In this document: positions 1 to 5,466 of the stretch, in pieces
Layout of the letters: the number at the start of each line of letters is the position of its first letter
Numbering within the stretch: the stretch's first letter is position 1
Position numbers and translations under genes: made by a program
Source of the DNA: an uncultured Slackia sp.
Lineage (GTDB): Bacteria; Actinomycetota; Coriobacteriia; Coriobacteriales; Eggerthellaceae
NCBI GenBank assembly: GCA_900553655.1
Contig: USEQ01000099.1
Span: forward strand, 1 to 5,619
DNA length: 5,619 nt
Reading direction: 5' to 3'
Notes under the pieces: model-generated
The model's database searches: none
Told to the model about the DNA's origin: nothing
What the model saw: only the letters and a program-made list of their open reading frames with translations

Positions 1-1212
1 ATGCTGGAGACCATGGGGTTCTGCAGCGGAATCGAGAATTATTCGCGTCACCTTGACGGCCGAGAACCGGGCGAGCCTGCGTACACGTTGCTCGATTATT
101 TCCCCGACGACTTCCTCTGCATCATCGACGAGAGCCATGTGACCGTGCCGCAGATTCGCGGCATGCACGAGGGCGACCGCAGCCGCAAGGTCACGCTTGC
201 CGAGCACGGGTTCCGCCTTCCGAGCTGCCTGGACAACAGGCCGCTGCGTTTCGACGAATTCGAGGAGCGCATTCCCCAGTTCATCTATGTGTCCGCCACG
301 CCGGGCGACTACGAAGAGAAGGTCACGCAGAACCAGGTGGAGCAGATTATTCGCCCCACGGGCCTGCTCGATCCGGAGATCATCGTGCGGCCTATAGCGA
401 GCCAGATCGACGATATCATCGACGAGGCGAAGGAGCGTGCCGAGCGCGATGAGCGCGTGCTTATTACCACATTAACGAAGAAGATGGCCGAGGATTTGAC
501 CGACCATCTCCTCGATCAAGGCGTTCGTGCTCGGTATATGCATTCCGATATAGCCACGCTCGAGCGCGTCGAGATTCTAAGCGCGTTGCGCAAGGGCGAA
601 TTCGACGTTTTGGTGGGCATCAACTTGCTGCGCGAGGGCCTCGACCTTCCCGAGGTGAGCCTTGTGGCTATCCTTGACGCAGACAAAGAGGGATTTTTGC
701 GCAACCATCGCAGTCTCATCCAGACAATCGGTCGTGCGGCGCGCAACGCGTCAGGCCAGGTCATCATGTACGCTGATAAAATGACGGATTCCATGGAGAC
801 GGCTATTTCTGAAACGCGCCGCCGTCGCGAGATTCAGATGCAGTACAACGAGGAGCACGGCATTACGCCTCAGACCGTGCGCAAGGCAATTAACGACGTC
901 ATGGGCTTTATGTCCGACGGGGATGGCGAAGCGGTAGGCAGCGCCGAGGATGTGAACAGAACTTTGGCAGAGCTTTCGCGCTCTGAGGTGATGCGCGTGA
1001 TTTCTAGCATGGAAGAAGAGATGATCGCTGCATCCGCAAATATGGACTTTGAGGAGGCCGCCCGCCTGCGCGACCAGGTGGTCAAGCTGAAGGCTCAAGT
1101 GGAGGGGTCGGCGGAAAAGGACGTCTTGGCTGACCTGAAGAAGACAGCGCGTAAGGGCAGTGCTTTCGCCGCCGGCCGCAAAAGCTCCTATGGCGGAGGA
1201 CGGAGGTCGTAA
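1..1212 (+). CDS. uvrB: UvrABC excinuclease subunit B, C-terminal part (5' end outside window)
   Basis: UvrB is the damage-verifying helicase-like subunit of nucleotide excision repair: it is loaded by UvrA, clamps the lesion strand, then recruits UvrC for incision. The 403 visible residues align by recall with roughly the last 60% of E. coli UvrB (673 aa). The opening residues match the conserved [13 protein letters not shown] segment. Helicase motif II is DESH at visible residues 43-46, motif III is SATPG at 98-102, motif V is [16 protein letters not shown] at 205-220 and motif VI is QTIGRAARN at 241-249. A UVR domain (about 328-366, with [11 protein letters not shown]) would contact UvrC. 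The C-terminus is a short Gly/Arg/Ser-rich tail. The ATG at nt 1 is an internal Met, not the start: the Walker A region and the DNA-clamping beta-hairpin of the N-terminal part lie upstream, outside the window. The reading frame is intact with no missing motif. In many bacteria uvrB is SOS-controlled, but its promoter is not visible here. Confidence 0.98.
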   Translation: MLETMGFCSGIENYSRHLDGREPGEPAYTLLDYFPDDFLCIIDESHVTVPQIRGMHEGDRSRKVTLAEHGFRLPSCLDNRPLRFDEFEERIPQFIYVSATPGDYEEKVTQNQVEQIIRPTGLLDPEIIVRPIASQIDDIIDEAKERAERDERVLITTLTKKMAEDLTDHLLDQGVRARYMHSDIATLERVEILSALRKGEFDVLVGINLLREGLDLPEVSLVAILDADKEGFLRNHRSLIQTIGRAARNASGQVIMYADKMTDSMETAISETRRRREIQMQYNEEHGITPQTVRKAINDVMGFMSDGDGEAVGSAEDVNRTLAELSRSEVMRVISSMEEEMIAASANMDFEEAARLRDQVVKLKAQVEGSAEKDVLADLKKTARKGSAFAAGRKSSYGGGRRS

Positions 1213-1225
1213 GCGCGCAGCGCTT
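1211..1225 (+). terminator. Small hairpin overlapping the uvrB stop codon (weak terminator candidate)
   Basis: AAGCGC (1211-1216) and GCGCTT (1220-1225) form a perfect 6-bp stem with a 3-nt GCA loop, beginning in the TAA stop codon. No U-tract follows (AATCGTTGG), so it is at best a weak or processing-type 3' end. It could equally be chance in GC-rich sequence. Confidence 0.3.
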
Positions 1226-1254
1226 AATCGTTGGAATCTTGGGCTATAAGACCG

Positions 1255-1284
1255 GATTGGGCTTCGGGCCGAATCGGGCTTTTG
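1255..1284 (+). terminator. Possible intrinsic terminator after uvrB
   Basis: GATTGGGC (1255-1262) pairs with GCCGAATC (1268-1275) with one G-G mismatch around a TTCGG loop. It is followed by GGGCTTTT and then a broadly pyrimidine-rich stretch (CTCTCTTGTTTC). The U-run is short and offset by four bases, so termination efficiency is doubtful. It is the best candidate in the gap for ending the uvrB transcript. Confidence 0.35.
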
Positions 1285-1329
1285 GCTCTCTTGTTTCGTG
1301 CAGGTTTGGTCGACACTGTGTCCTTGCGC

Positions 1330-1361
1330 GCGTAAGAATGTTCGAAACATTTTCTTTACGC
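1330..1361. repeat. Imperfect inverted repeat upstream of the MFS gene (possible operator or leader structure)
   Basis: The outer arms are GCGTAA (1330-1335) and TTACGC (1356-1361). The inner arms are AATGTT (1337-1342) and AACATT (1346-1351), around a 3-nt CGA loop. The arms are separated by G on the left and TTCT on the right, giving 12 paired bases around a small internal loop. There is no U-tract, so it does not look like a terminator. It lies 83 nt before the MFS start, where either a repressor operator or a regulatory RNA hairpin would be plausible. I do not recognise a specific regulator's motif in it. Confidence 0.35.
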
Positions 1362-1444
1362 TTCGTGATGGCTCTAGCGGCGCTACGTACGCCTTGATAC
1401 TATCGTCGTTCGAAAGACACAGCAATTGAAAACGGACGGTTTGC

Positions 1445-2836
1445 ATGAGTGACTACCAAGAGCATGGGAAAAAGGCGGGATCGGTCTCTTCGAAACAAAC
1501 GAAATCCGACATTGCGGTAAAAGCCCAGGCCCAAGCGCCCGAGCTCTCGCATAACTGGAAACGCATCATCGTGACGATCTGGATCGGTCAGGCGTTTTCC
1601 ATCCTGACGGCGTATTCGTCCATGTACGCGGGCGTGTGGTATGTCACCGAGACCACCGACTCGGCGCTTATGCTGGCTATTGCCTCGTTGTGCTCCATGC
1701 TGCCGCAGGGCTTGCTTTCGCCAATTGGCGGCGTGGTGGCCGATCGTTTTAACAGAAAATACGTGCTCATGGCCGCCGATGCGTTTGTTGGCGTCATGGC
1801 GTTGCTCATGGGCATGGTCATCTTCATGGGCCATGTGTCGGTCGAGTTGGTCTTGGTCATGAGCGCATTGCGCAGCGTTGGCCAGGCTTTCCATATTCCC
1901 GCCATGGAATCAACCATGCCCCTGCTTGTTCCGAAGCGTCATTTGGTGCGCATCAATACGCTTAACCAAAGCCTCTGGTCCATGGCGCTGATCGTGGGTC
2001 CCGTGTTCGGAATTTTTCTCTACACCGCCATTGGTTTCCAGATGGTGCTGTTCCTCAATGCATTCGGCTGCGCCATGGCCGTGCTCACCATCGCCACGGC
2101 GAAGATTCCCGATTTCCACGATACGAGCGAAGAGGCGCGCCATCCCGTGAAGGCCCTGAAGGCCGGGTTCGCCACGCTCAACGCCGATCGCGGGCTTTTG
2201 GTCATGGCAGGTATCGTCATGGCCGTGATGGCCATGTATGCGGGCATCAACTCGCTGTTCCCTTTGATGACGTATGACCAGTTCAACGGCGACGGGTATA
2301 TGGCTTCGATGGTGGAAGCGGCATATGGCGTCACCTCTCTTGTCGGCATGGGAATCCTATTCGTATGGGGCGGCGGTCGACGCTTGCTGCGCCTGGTGGC
2401 GTTTTCCGGTTTCGGCGCCGGCATCGTCTTGGTCCTTGCCGGCCTGCTCACTCCCGATATGTTCATATTCTTCGTTATCCTGACGGGCATTTCTGGCGTT
2501 ATTGAGGCGTTTTTCAACGGTCCCTTGCTGGCGGTGCTGCAGAAGCGCATTCCGCCGGAGAAGATGGGACGCGTCATGGGTCTTTTCACCACGGTTTCGG
2601 CGCTCTCGTCGCCGATTGGCCTTGCCTTGGCGGGAACGTGTGCTGAATTTACGGGCGTTGCGAACTGGTTCATCATCGCGGGCATCGTGGTTTCAGTTGG
2701 CGGCATTTTGCTGGGAACATTGCCCATCCTGCGTAAGCTCGATAAGGAAATTGCGGCCACGTTTGACGAGCCAAAGGTTGTCAAACGCAAGGTCGAGGTT
2801 CGTTCGGGAGAATCGAAGACGACCTCCAAGGAGTAA
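1445..2836 (+). CDS. MFS efflux transporter, MefA-like family
   Basis: This is a 463-residue inner-membrane proton-antiport-type exporter of the major facilitator superfamily. About 12 hydrophobic helices are readable (roughly 41-63, 74-96, 105-128, 132-154, 173-193, 196-217, 250-272, 286-308, 316-335, 338-358, 376-398, 407-428), with a polar central loop near 220-248. MFS motif A appears as GGVVADRFNRK at 95-105, between helices 2 and 3. Several stretches resemble macrolide exporter MefA as I recall it: WIGQAFSILTA (46-56), RSVGQAFHIPA (143-153), INSLFPLMTYDQFNG (268-282) and the GRVMGLFTTVSALSSPIGL segment (375-393). The substrate cannot be read from sequence; a drug, siderophore or other small molecule is possible. 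Unlike MefA, it has a polar, Lys/Gln-rich N-terminal extension of about 38 residues and a charged C-terminal tail of about 33 residues. The ATG at 1445 is chosen because the next in-frame start (GTG, residue 43) is already inside helix 1. The ribosome binding site is weak (GGACGG, 1434-1439). It is probably monocistronic, ending at the 2843-2871 terminator. Confidence 0.9.
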   Translation: MSDYQEHGKKAGSVSSKQTKSDIAVKAQAQAPELSHNWKRIIVTIWIGQAFSILTAYSSMYAGVWYVTETTDSALMLAIASLCSMLPQGLLSPIGGVVADRFNRKYVLMAADAFVGVMALLMGMVIFMGHVSVELVLVMSALRSVGQAFHIPAMESTMPLLVPKRHLVRINTLNQSLWSMALIVGPVFGIFLYTAIGFQMVLFLNAFGCAMAVLTIATAKIPDFHDTSEEARHPVKALKAGFATLNADRGLLVMAGIVMAVMAMYAGINSLFPLMTYDQFNGDGYMASMVEAAYGVTSLVGMGILFVWGGGRRLLRLVAFSGFGAGIVLVLAGLLTPDMFIFFVILTGISGVIEAFFNGPLLAVLQKRIPPEKMGRVMGLFTTVSALSSPIGLALAGTCAEFTGVANWFIIAGIVVSVGGILLGTLPILRKLDKEIAATFDEPKVVKRKVEVRSGESKTTSKE

Positions 2837-2842
2837 AATGCG

Positions 2843-2871
2843 AAAGGCACGGTGTACGCCGTGCCTTTTTT
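2843..2871 (+). terminator. Rho-independent terminator after the MFS gene
   Basis: AAAGGCACGG (2843-2852) and CCGTGCCTTT (2859-2868) form a perfect 10-bp stem with the 6-nt loop TGTACG. The run of six T's (2866-2871) begins in the 3' arm. It starts 6 nt after the MFS stop codon, a textbook position. It separates the exporter from the DUF554-mntP operon, so that operon should have its own promoter between about 2872 and 2960; I could not identify a convincing -35/-10 pair there. Confidence 0.9.
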
Positions 2872-2960
2872 ACGCTTCGCCTTGCGCGTGTGCCTGCGGC
2901 CGTGTTTTCATGCTGAATTGCTGAGAATCGGAGCGCTCGGGGCTTCGGTGAAGATGGAGC

Positions 2961-2966
2961 AGGAGG
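2961..2966 (+). promoter_or_regulatory. Shine-Dalgarno that fixes the DUF554 start
   Basis: A perfect AGGAGG lies 8 nt before the ATG at 2975. It supports that start over the in-frame ATG at 2954 and the GTG at 2852, which sits inside the terminator stem. Confidence 0.9.
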
Positions 2967-2974
2967 GGGCTTCG

Positions 2975-3697
2975 ATGGTTATTCTCGGGTCGCTGGTCAA
3001 CGGCCTTGCAACGGTGCTCGGCGGCGTGCTCGGTTTGCTGTTTAAGCGAAAGATGCCCGACAGCCTCGGCGATTTCCTTATGAAGGGTCTGGGGCTGTGC
3101 GTCATTCTCGTGGCCGTGCAAGGCATGGTAAAGGGCGGTGATGTCGTAGTTACGGTGCTCTCGATCGTGGTCGGCGGGCTGATTGGCTTCGCCATCGATA
3201 TCGACGGATGGATTCACCGTTTCGGCGATTGGGTGCAGGAAAAGATAGACCGTGCGTTTCGCGGGTCTACCGCACTCGGTAATTTTTCCGACGGCTTCGT
3301 CTCTTCGTCGCTGTTCATCTGCATAGGCTCCATGGCGGTGCTTGGTTCGCTGCAAAGCGGCTTGCAGCTCGATCATTCCACGCTGTTCGCCAAGGCAGTA
3401 ATCGATATGGTGGTTGTCATGGTTATGGCCACCACGCTTGGCGTGGGCGTGCCCTTTTCGGGTATTGCGGTGTTTGCGTATGAGGCAGCTTTGAGCTTGG
3501 GAGCAAGCCTGATTGCTCCGCTTTTGACCGATGCGGTCATCAACGAAATGGTGTGTGCCGGCAGCCTGCTTCTGCTGGCCATCGGGCTGAATATGCTCAA
3601 ACTTACCGATATAAAGGTGGCGAACTATCTTCCAGCAGCGTTCATGCCCATCGCGGTATGCGCAGTCATGCAATACATACAGGGGGTTTTGGCGTGA
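2975..3697 (+). CDS. DUF554 family membrane protein (YdfK/YqgA-like)
   Basis: This is a 240-residue polytopic membrane protein of the DUF554 family, whose biochemical function is unknown; a transport role is often suspected. Visible family hallmarks are the N-terminal GSLVNGLATVLGGVLGLLF segment (residues 5-23), GLGLCVILVAVQGM (38-51), the SLFICIGSMAVLGSLQSGL block (112-130) followed by LDHSTLFAKAVID (132-144), the NEM motif at 190-192, and the C-terminal LLLLAIGLNMLKLTDIKVAN segment (198-217) leading into a final helix. Length matches the family's usual size of about 230 residues. Hydrophobic helices are roughly 2-23, 36-53, 57-76, 111-128, 142-180, 193-209 and 217-238. The frame is open upstream to a GTG at 2852, but that codon lies in the preceding gene's terminator, and the extra residues are unlike the family. 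It is the first gene of a likely operon, with its stop overlapping the mntP start, suggesting an ion- or metal-related role (inference). Confidence 0.88.
   Translation: MVILGSLVNGLATVLGGVLGLLFKRKMPDSLGDFLMKGLGLCVILVAVQGMVKGGDVVVTVLSIVVGGLIGFAIDIDGWIHRFGDWVQEKIDRAFRGSTALGNFSDGFVSSSLFICIGSMAVLGSLQSGLQLDHSTLFAKAVIDMVVVMVMATTLGVGVPFSGIAVFAYEAALSLGASLIAPLLTDAVINEMVCAGSLLLLAIGLNMLKLTDIKVANYLPAAFMPIAVCAVMQYIQGVLA
3681..3686 (+). promoter_or_regulatory. Shine-Dalgarno for mntP, within the DUF554 coding end
   Basis: AGGGGG lies 7 nt before GTG 3694 and 13 nt before ATG 3700. The spacing favours the GTG start. Confidence 0.7.
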
Positions 3698-4257
3698 GCA
3701 TGGTAGAAATCATCGTGCTGGGCGTGGCGCTGGCGATGGATGCCTTCGCCGTTACGATTTCCAATGCATTTTGCTATCGGGGGGCGTCGCGAGCGCGCCT
3801 GTTCGTACTGCCGATTGCTTTCGGCGTCTTTCAGGGGCTCATGCCTTTGCTGGGCTTTTTCCTCGGGGGAATCATCGGGGATATTATCGAAGCGTACGCA
3901 GGCGTTGTGACGCTGGTCATTCTGGGCATCATCGGCGGCAATATGATTAAAGAGGGCGTGTCGGCGCTGCGCAATCCGGAAGAATCGTGCTCCATTGAGG
4001 CGCAGCGGCTTACGGCCGGGGTGGTTTTGATGCAGTCTGTGGCTACGAGCATCGATGCGTTCGCTGTCGGCGTGAGCCTGCGCGCCGTCAACGTAGACAT
4101 TGCGCTATCGGCGGCAATCATCGCCCTGACCACGTGCGCATGCTGCTTCGTCGCTTTGGCGCTTGGCAAAAGGTTCGGCAACGTTTTGGGGGACAGGGCG
4201 CAGATTGTGGGCGGCGCCGTGTTGGTGATTATCGGGTTGAAGGCGATGTTTTTCTAG
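3694..4257 (+). CDS. mntP: Manganese efflux pump MntP
   Basis: MntP is an inner-membrane exporter that protects cells from excess Mn2+. The 187-residue product matches the family's length (E. coli MntP is 188 aa) and its six-helix, internally duplicated layout. The signature appears twice: MDAFAVTIS (15-23) and SIDAFAVGVSL (119-129), with acidic residues D16 and D121 corresponding to E. coli D16 and D118. A polar loop (about 91-107) separates the two halves, and QIVGGAVLVIIGL (170-182) matches the conserved C-terminal segment. I chose GTG 3694 because it has the better-spaced AGGGGG site, overlaps the DUF554 stop as GTGA (translational coupling), and puts the first key aspartate at position 16. 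ATG 3700, two codons later, remains possible. In other bacteria mntP is induced by manganese through MntR or the yybP-ykoY riboswitch. Neither is recognisable here, so regulation probably comes from the operon promoter upstream of DUF554. An unusual cysteine cluster (C148, C150, C151) lies in the fifth hydrophobic segment. Confidence 0.93.
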   Translation: MSMVEIIVLGVALAMDAFAVTISNAFCYRGASRARLFVLPIAFGVFQGLMPLLGFFLGGIIGDIIEAYAGVVTLVILGIIGGNMIKEGVSALRNPEESCSIEAQRLTAGVVLMQSVATSIDAFAVGVSLRAVNVDIALSAAIIALTTCACCFVALALGKRFGNVLGDRAQIVGGAVLVIIGLKAMFF

Positions 4258-4282
4258 GCGTCCTTTGTTCCTGGTCTGACGG

Positions 4283-4288
4283 AAAGGA
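4283..4288 (+). promoter_or_regulatory. Shine-Dalgarno for the metallophosphoesterase GTG start
   Basis: AAAGGA lies 6 nt before GTG 4295, supporting that start. The out-of-frame ATG at 4290 is irrelevant. TCCTTT at 4261-4266 is its exact complement and could mask it. Confidence 0.7.
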
Positions 4289-4294
4289 TATGTT

Positions 4295-5035
4295 GTGGCG
4301 AATCGTGTTTTCATCACGGGTGATACGCACGGATCGGTAGACGTGCGTAAGCTCGGTCCTGGTTTCTTTCCGATAGGATGCGAGCTCGACAAGGAAGATT
4401 ACGTAATAGTCTGCGGAGACTTCGGCCTGGTTTGGGCTGATAATTCCGAAAGCAACTACTGGTTACGGTGGCTTGAGAAAAAGCCTTTTACGACGTTGTT
4501 CGTGGATGGAAACCACGAGAACTTCGACATGCTCGACTCCATGGAGACCGAAGAGTGGCACGGGGGATTGGCTCACCGCGTGAGGCCTTCGGTTCTTCAC
4601 CTTATGAGGGGGCAGGCATTCACGATATCCGACCGCTCCTTCTTCTGCATGGGAGGTGCCCGCTCGGTCGACAAGGCATGGCGCACGCCGCATAAAAGCT
4701 GGTGGCCTCAGGAAATGCCTTCGAGTGAAGAATGTGCGCAGGCGCTGGATACGCTCGATGCATTGGAGTGGAAAACCGACTACGTGCTCACGCATTGTGC
4801 GGCGAGCAACGTTCAATATCGTCTGAACCCGACGTACGAAAACGACGAACTCACGCGCTTTCTTTTCGATATAGAGCGAAAGCTCGACTACCGCCACTGG
4901 TTTTTCGGACACTATCATGAGGACCGAGACATCGATGAGCGGCAGACTGCCATCTACAACGACGTGGTGGAAATCATTCCTTCCGATGGAGGGGACGAGC
5001 TGTATCGCGTTCCTGGCGGCTTTCGAGCGGAATAA
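4295..5035 (+). CDS. Calcineurin-like metallophosphoesterase
   Basis: This is a 246-residue cytosolic phosphoesterase with the full set of metal-binding motifs of the superfamily: GDTHG (9-13; D10, H12), GDFG (41-44; D42), GNHE (72-75; N73, H74), the THC histidine (H167) and GHYHED (205-210; H206, H208). There is no signal peptide or membrane segment. Between the motifs are segments typical of a bacterial/phage subfamily I recognise by pattern: PFTTLFVDGNHENFD (64-78), EEWHGG (86-91), RPSVLHLMRGQ (97-107), GGARSVDKAWRTPHKSWWP (120-138) and WFFGHYHEDRDID (202-214). These proteins are usually annotated only as metallophosphoesterase, and the physiological substrate is unknown. The GTG start is supported by an AAAGGA site at good spacing and places motif I near the N-terminus, as usual. 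It follows mntP by 37 nt with no terminator between them, so co-transcription is likely. Family members use two divalent metals, often Mn2+, which makes the neighbourhood suggestive but not conclusive. Confidence 0.9.
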   Translation: MANRVFITGDTHGSVDVRKLGPGFFPIGCELDKEDYVIVCGDFGLVWADNSESNYWLRWLEKKPFTTLFVDGNHENFDMLDSMETEEWHGGLAHRVRPSVLHLMRGQAFTISDRSFFCMGGARSVDKAWRTPHKSWWPQEMPSSEECAQALDTLDALEWKTDYVLTHCAASNVQYRLNPTYENDELTRFLFDIERKLDYRHWFFGHYHEDRDIDERQTAIYNDVVEIIPSDGGDELYRVPGGFRAE

Positions 5036-5043
5036 GGCGTGGG

Positions 5044-5466
5044 CTAATACAGCGGCAAATCGCCGGTGAGCGGGTTGATCTGCTCGGGATACAGAGGCTC
5101 GAATGCCATGCAGGTGTAGGTGGGCTCTCCATGGAATTCAGTGTGTCCTGCATCCTGGATGAGCGCGGTGGTGAAGCCAAGCTCTCTTCCTCGGCGATTG
5201 AGGTCGAGCAGTGCTTCTTCGGAGTCTACGTATACGCATATTTTCGCGACACCGTTTGCGAACCATTCGGAAAGCGGCGTTGCTTCGCGGCCTTCGTTCT
5301 CGAGGGAAATCCACCCATTGTCTGCATTCACATCGTTCAGGCGGCCTTCCTTCGCAAGGGCCAGAAGCACTGCCTCCACGCAGGCGTGTCCCGATTGCGC
5401 GGCGATTTTTCCTTTGCGCATTTTGAGGTCGCGCCTCACGACGATGACTTGCTTTGCGTTATACAT
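5044..5466 (-). CDS. pth2: Peptidyl-tRNA hydrolase, archaeal/eukaryotic-type (Pth2 family)
   Basis: Pth2 cleaves peptidyl-tRNA released by stalled or aborted translation, recycling tRNA in the cytosol. The 140-residue product has the Pth2 hallmarks: QVIVVRRDLKMRKGKIAAQ (6-24) followed by SGHACVEAV, with the conserved K20 and H27; the central KICVYVDSEEAL strand-helix (75-86); and the GFTTALIQDAGHTEF segment (97-111), carrying the D105 and T109 equivalents of the family's active-site residues. It ends with NPLTGDLPLY, which I associate with bacterial members. It is unrelated in fold to the classical bacterial Pth. ATG 5466 is chosen because the family's first strand begins a few residues later and a G-rich Shine-Dalgarno lies just upstream. 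The frame stays open upstream to the window edge, without any ATG, GTG or TTG. The gene converges on the phosphoesterase with only 8 nt between the stop codons. Confidence 0.93.
   Translation of the reverse strand: MYNAKQVIVVRRDLKMRKGKIAAQSGHACVEAVLLALAKEGRLNDVNADNGWISLENEGREATPLSEWFANGVAKICVYVDSEEALLDLNRRGRELGFTTALIQDAGHTEFHGEPTYTCMAFEPLYPEQINPLTGDLPLY

Noticed and set aside
1245..1250. TATAAG as a -10 box in the uvrB-MFS gap
   Set aside because: It matches five of six positions but has no acceptable -35 at 16-18 bp and no extended -10. It also lies upstream of the hairpin that may end uvrB.
1337..1351. LexA/SOS box at the AATGTT-CGA-AACATT palindrome
   Set aside because: The Gram-positive-type LexA box has CGAAC and GTTCG arms in the opposite order. 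Here the TTCGAA is central, so the match is not credible.
1396..1403. GATACTAT as a -10 box for the MFS gene
   Set aside because: No -35-like hexamer is found at suitable spacing (TCTAGC or TAGCGG), so the promoter is not called.
751..1446. 231-codon - strand ORF opposite the uvrB end and the intergenic gap
   Set aside because: It runs antisense through the conserved UVR domain of uvrB, its product has no recognisable motif, and low stop frequency is expected opposite GC-rich coding sequence.
2020..2850. 276-codon - strand ORF opposite the MFS gene
   Set aside because: Its Pro/Ser/Thr/Met-rich composition is typical of antisense to a membrane protein. The + strand has clear MFS motifs along the whole length.
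2872..2974. yybP-ykoY manganese riboswitch or MntR operator before the DUF554-mntP operon
   Set aside because: The space is only about 100 nt, and I see neither the conserved riboswitch core nor a convincing palindromic MntR-like box.
2870..3673. 267-codon - strand ORF opposite the DUF554 gene
   Set aside because: His/Gln/Arg-rich shadow product with no family resemblance. The + strand DUF554 call is well supported.
3553..3693. Upstream extension of the mntP frame to ATG 3553
   Set aside because: It lies wholly inside the DUF554 coding region and encodes a polar stretch absent from MntP. The GTG at 3694 has the good ribosome binding site.
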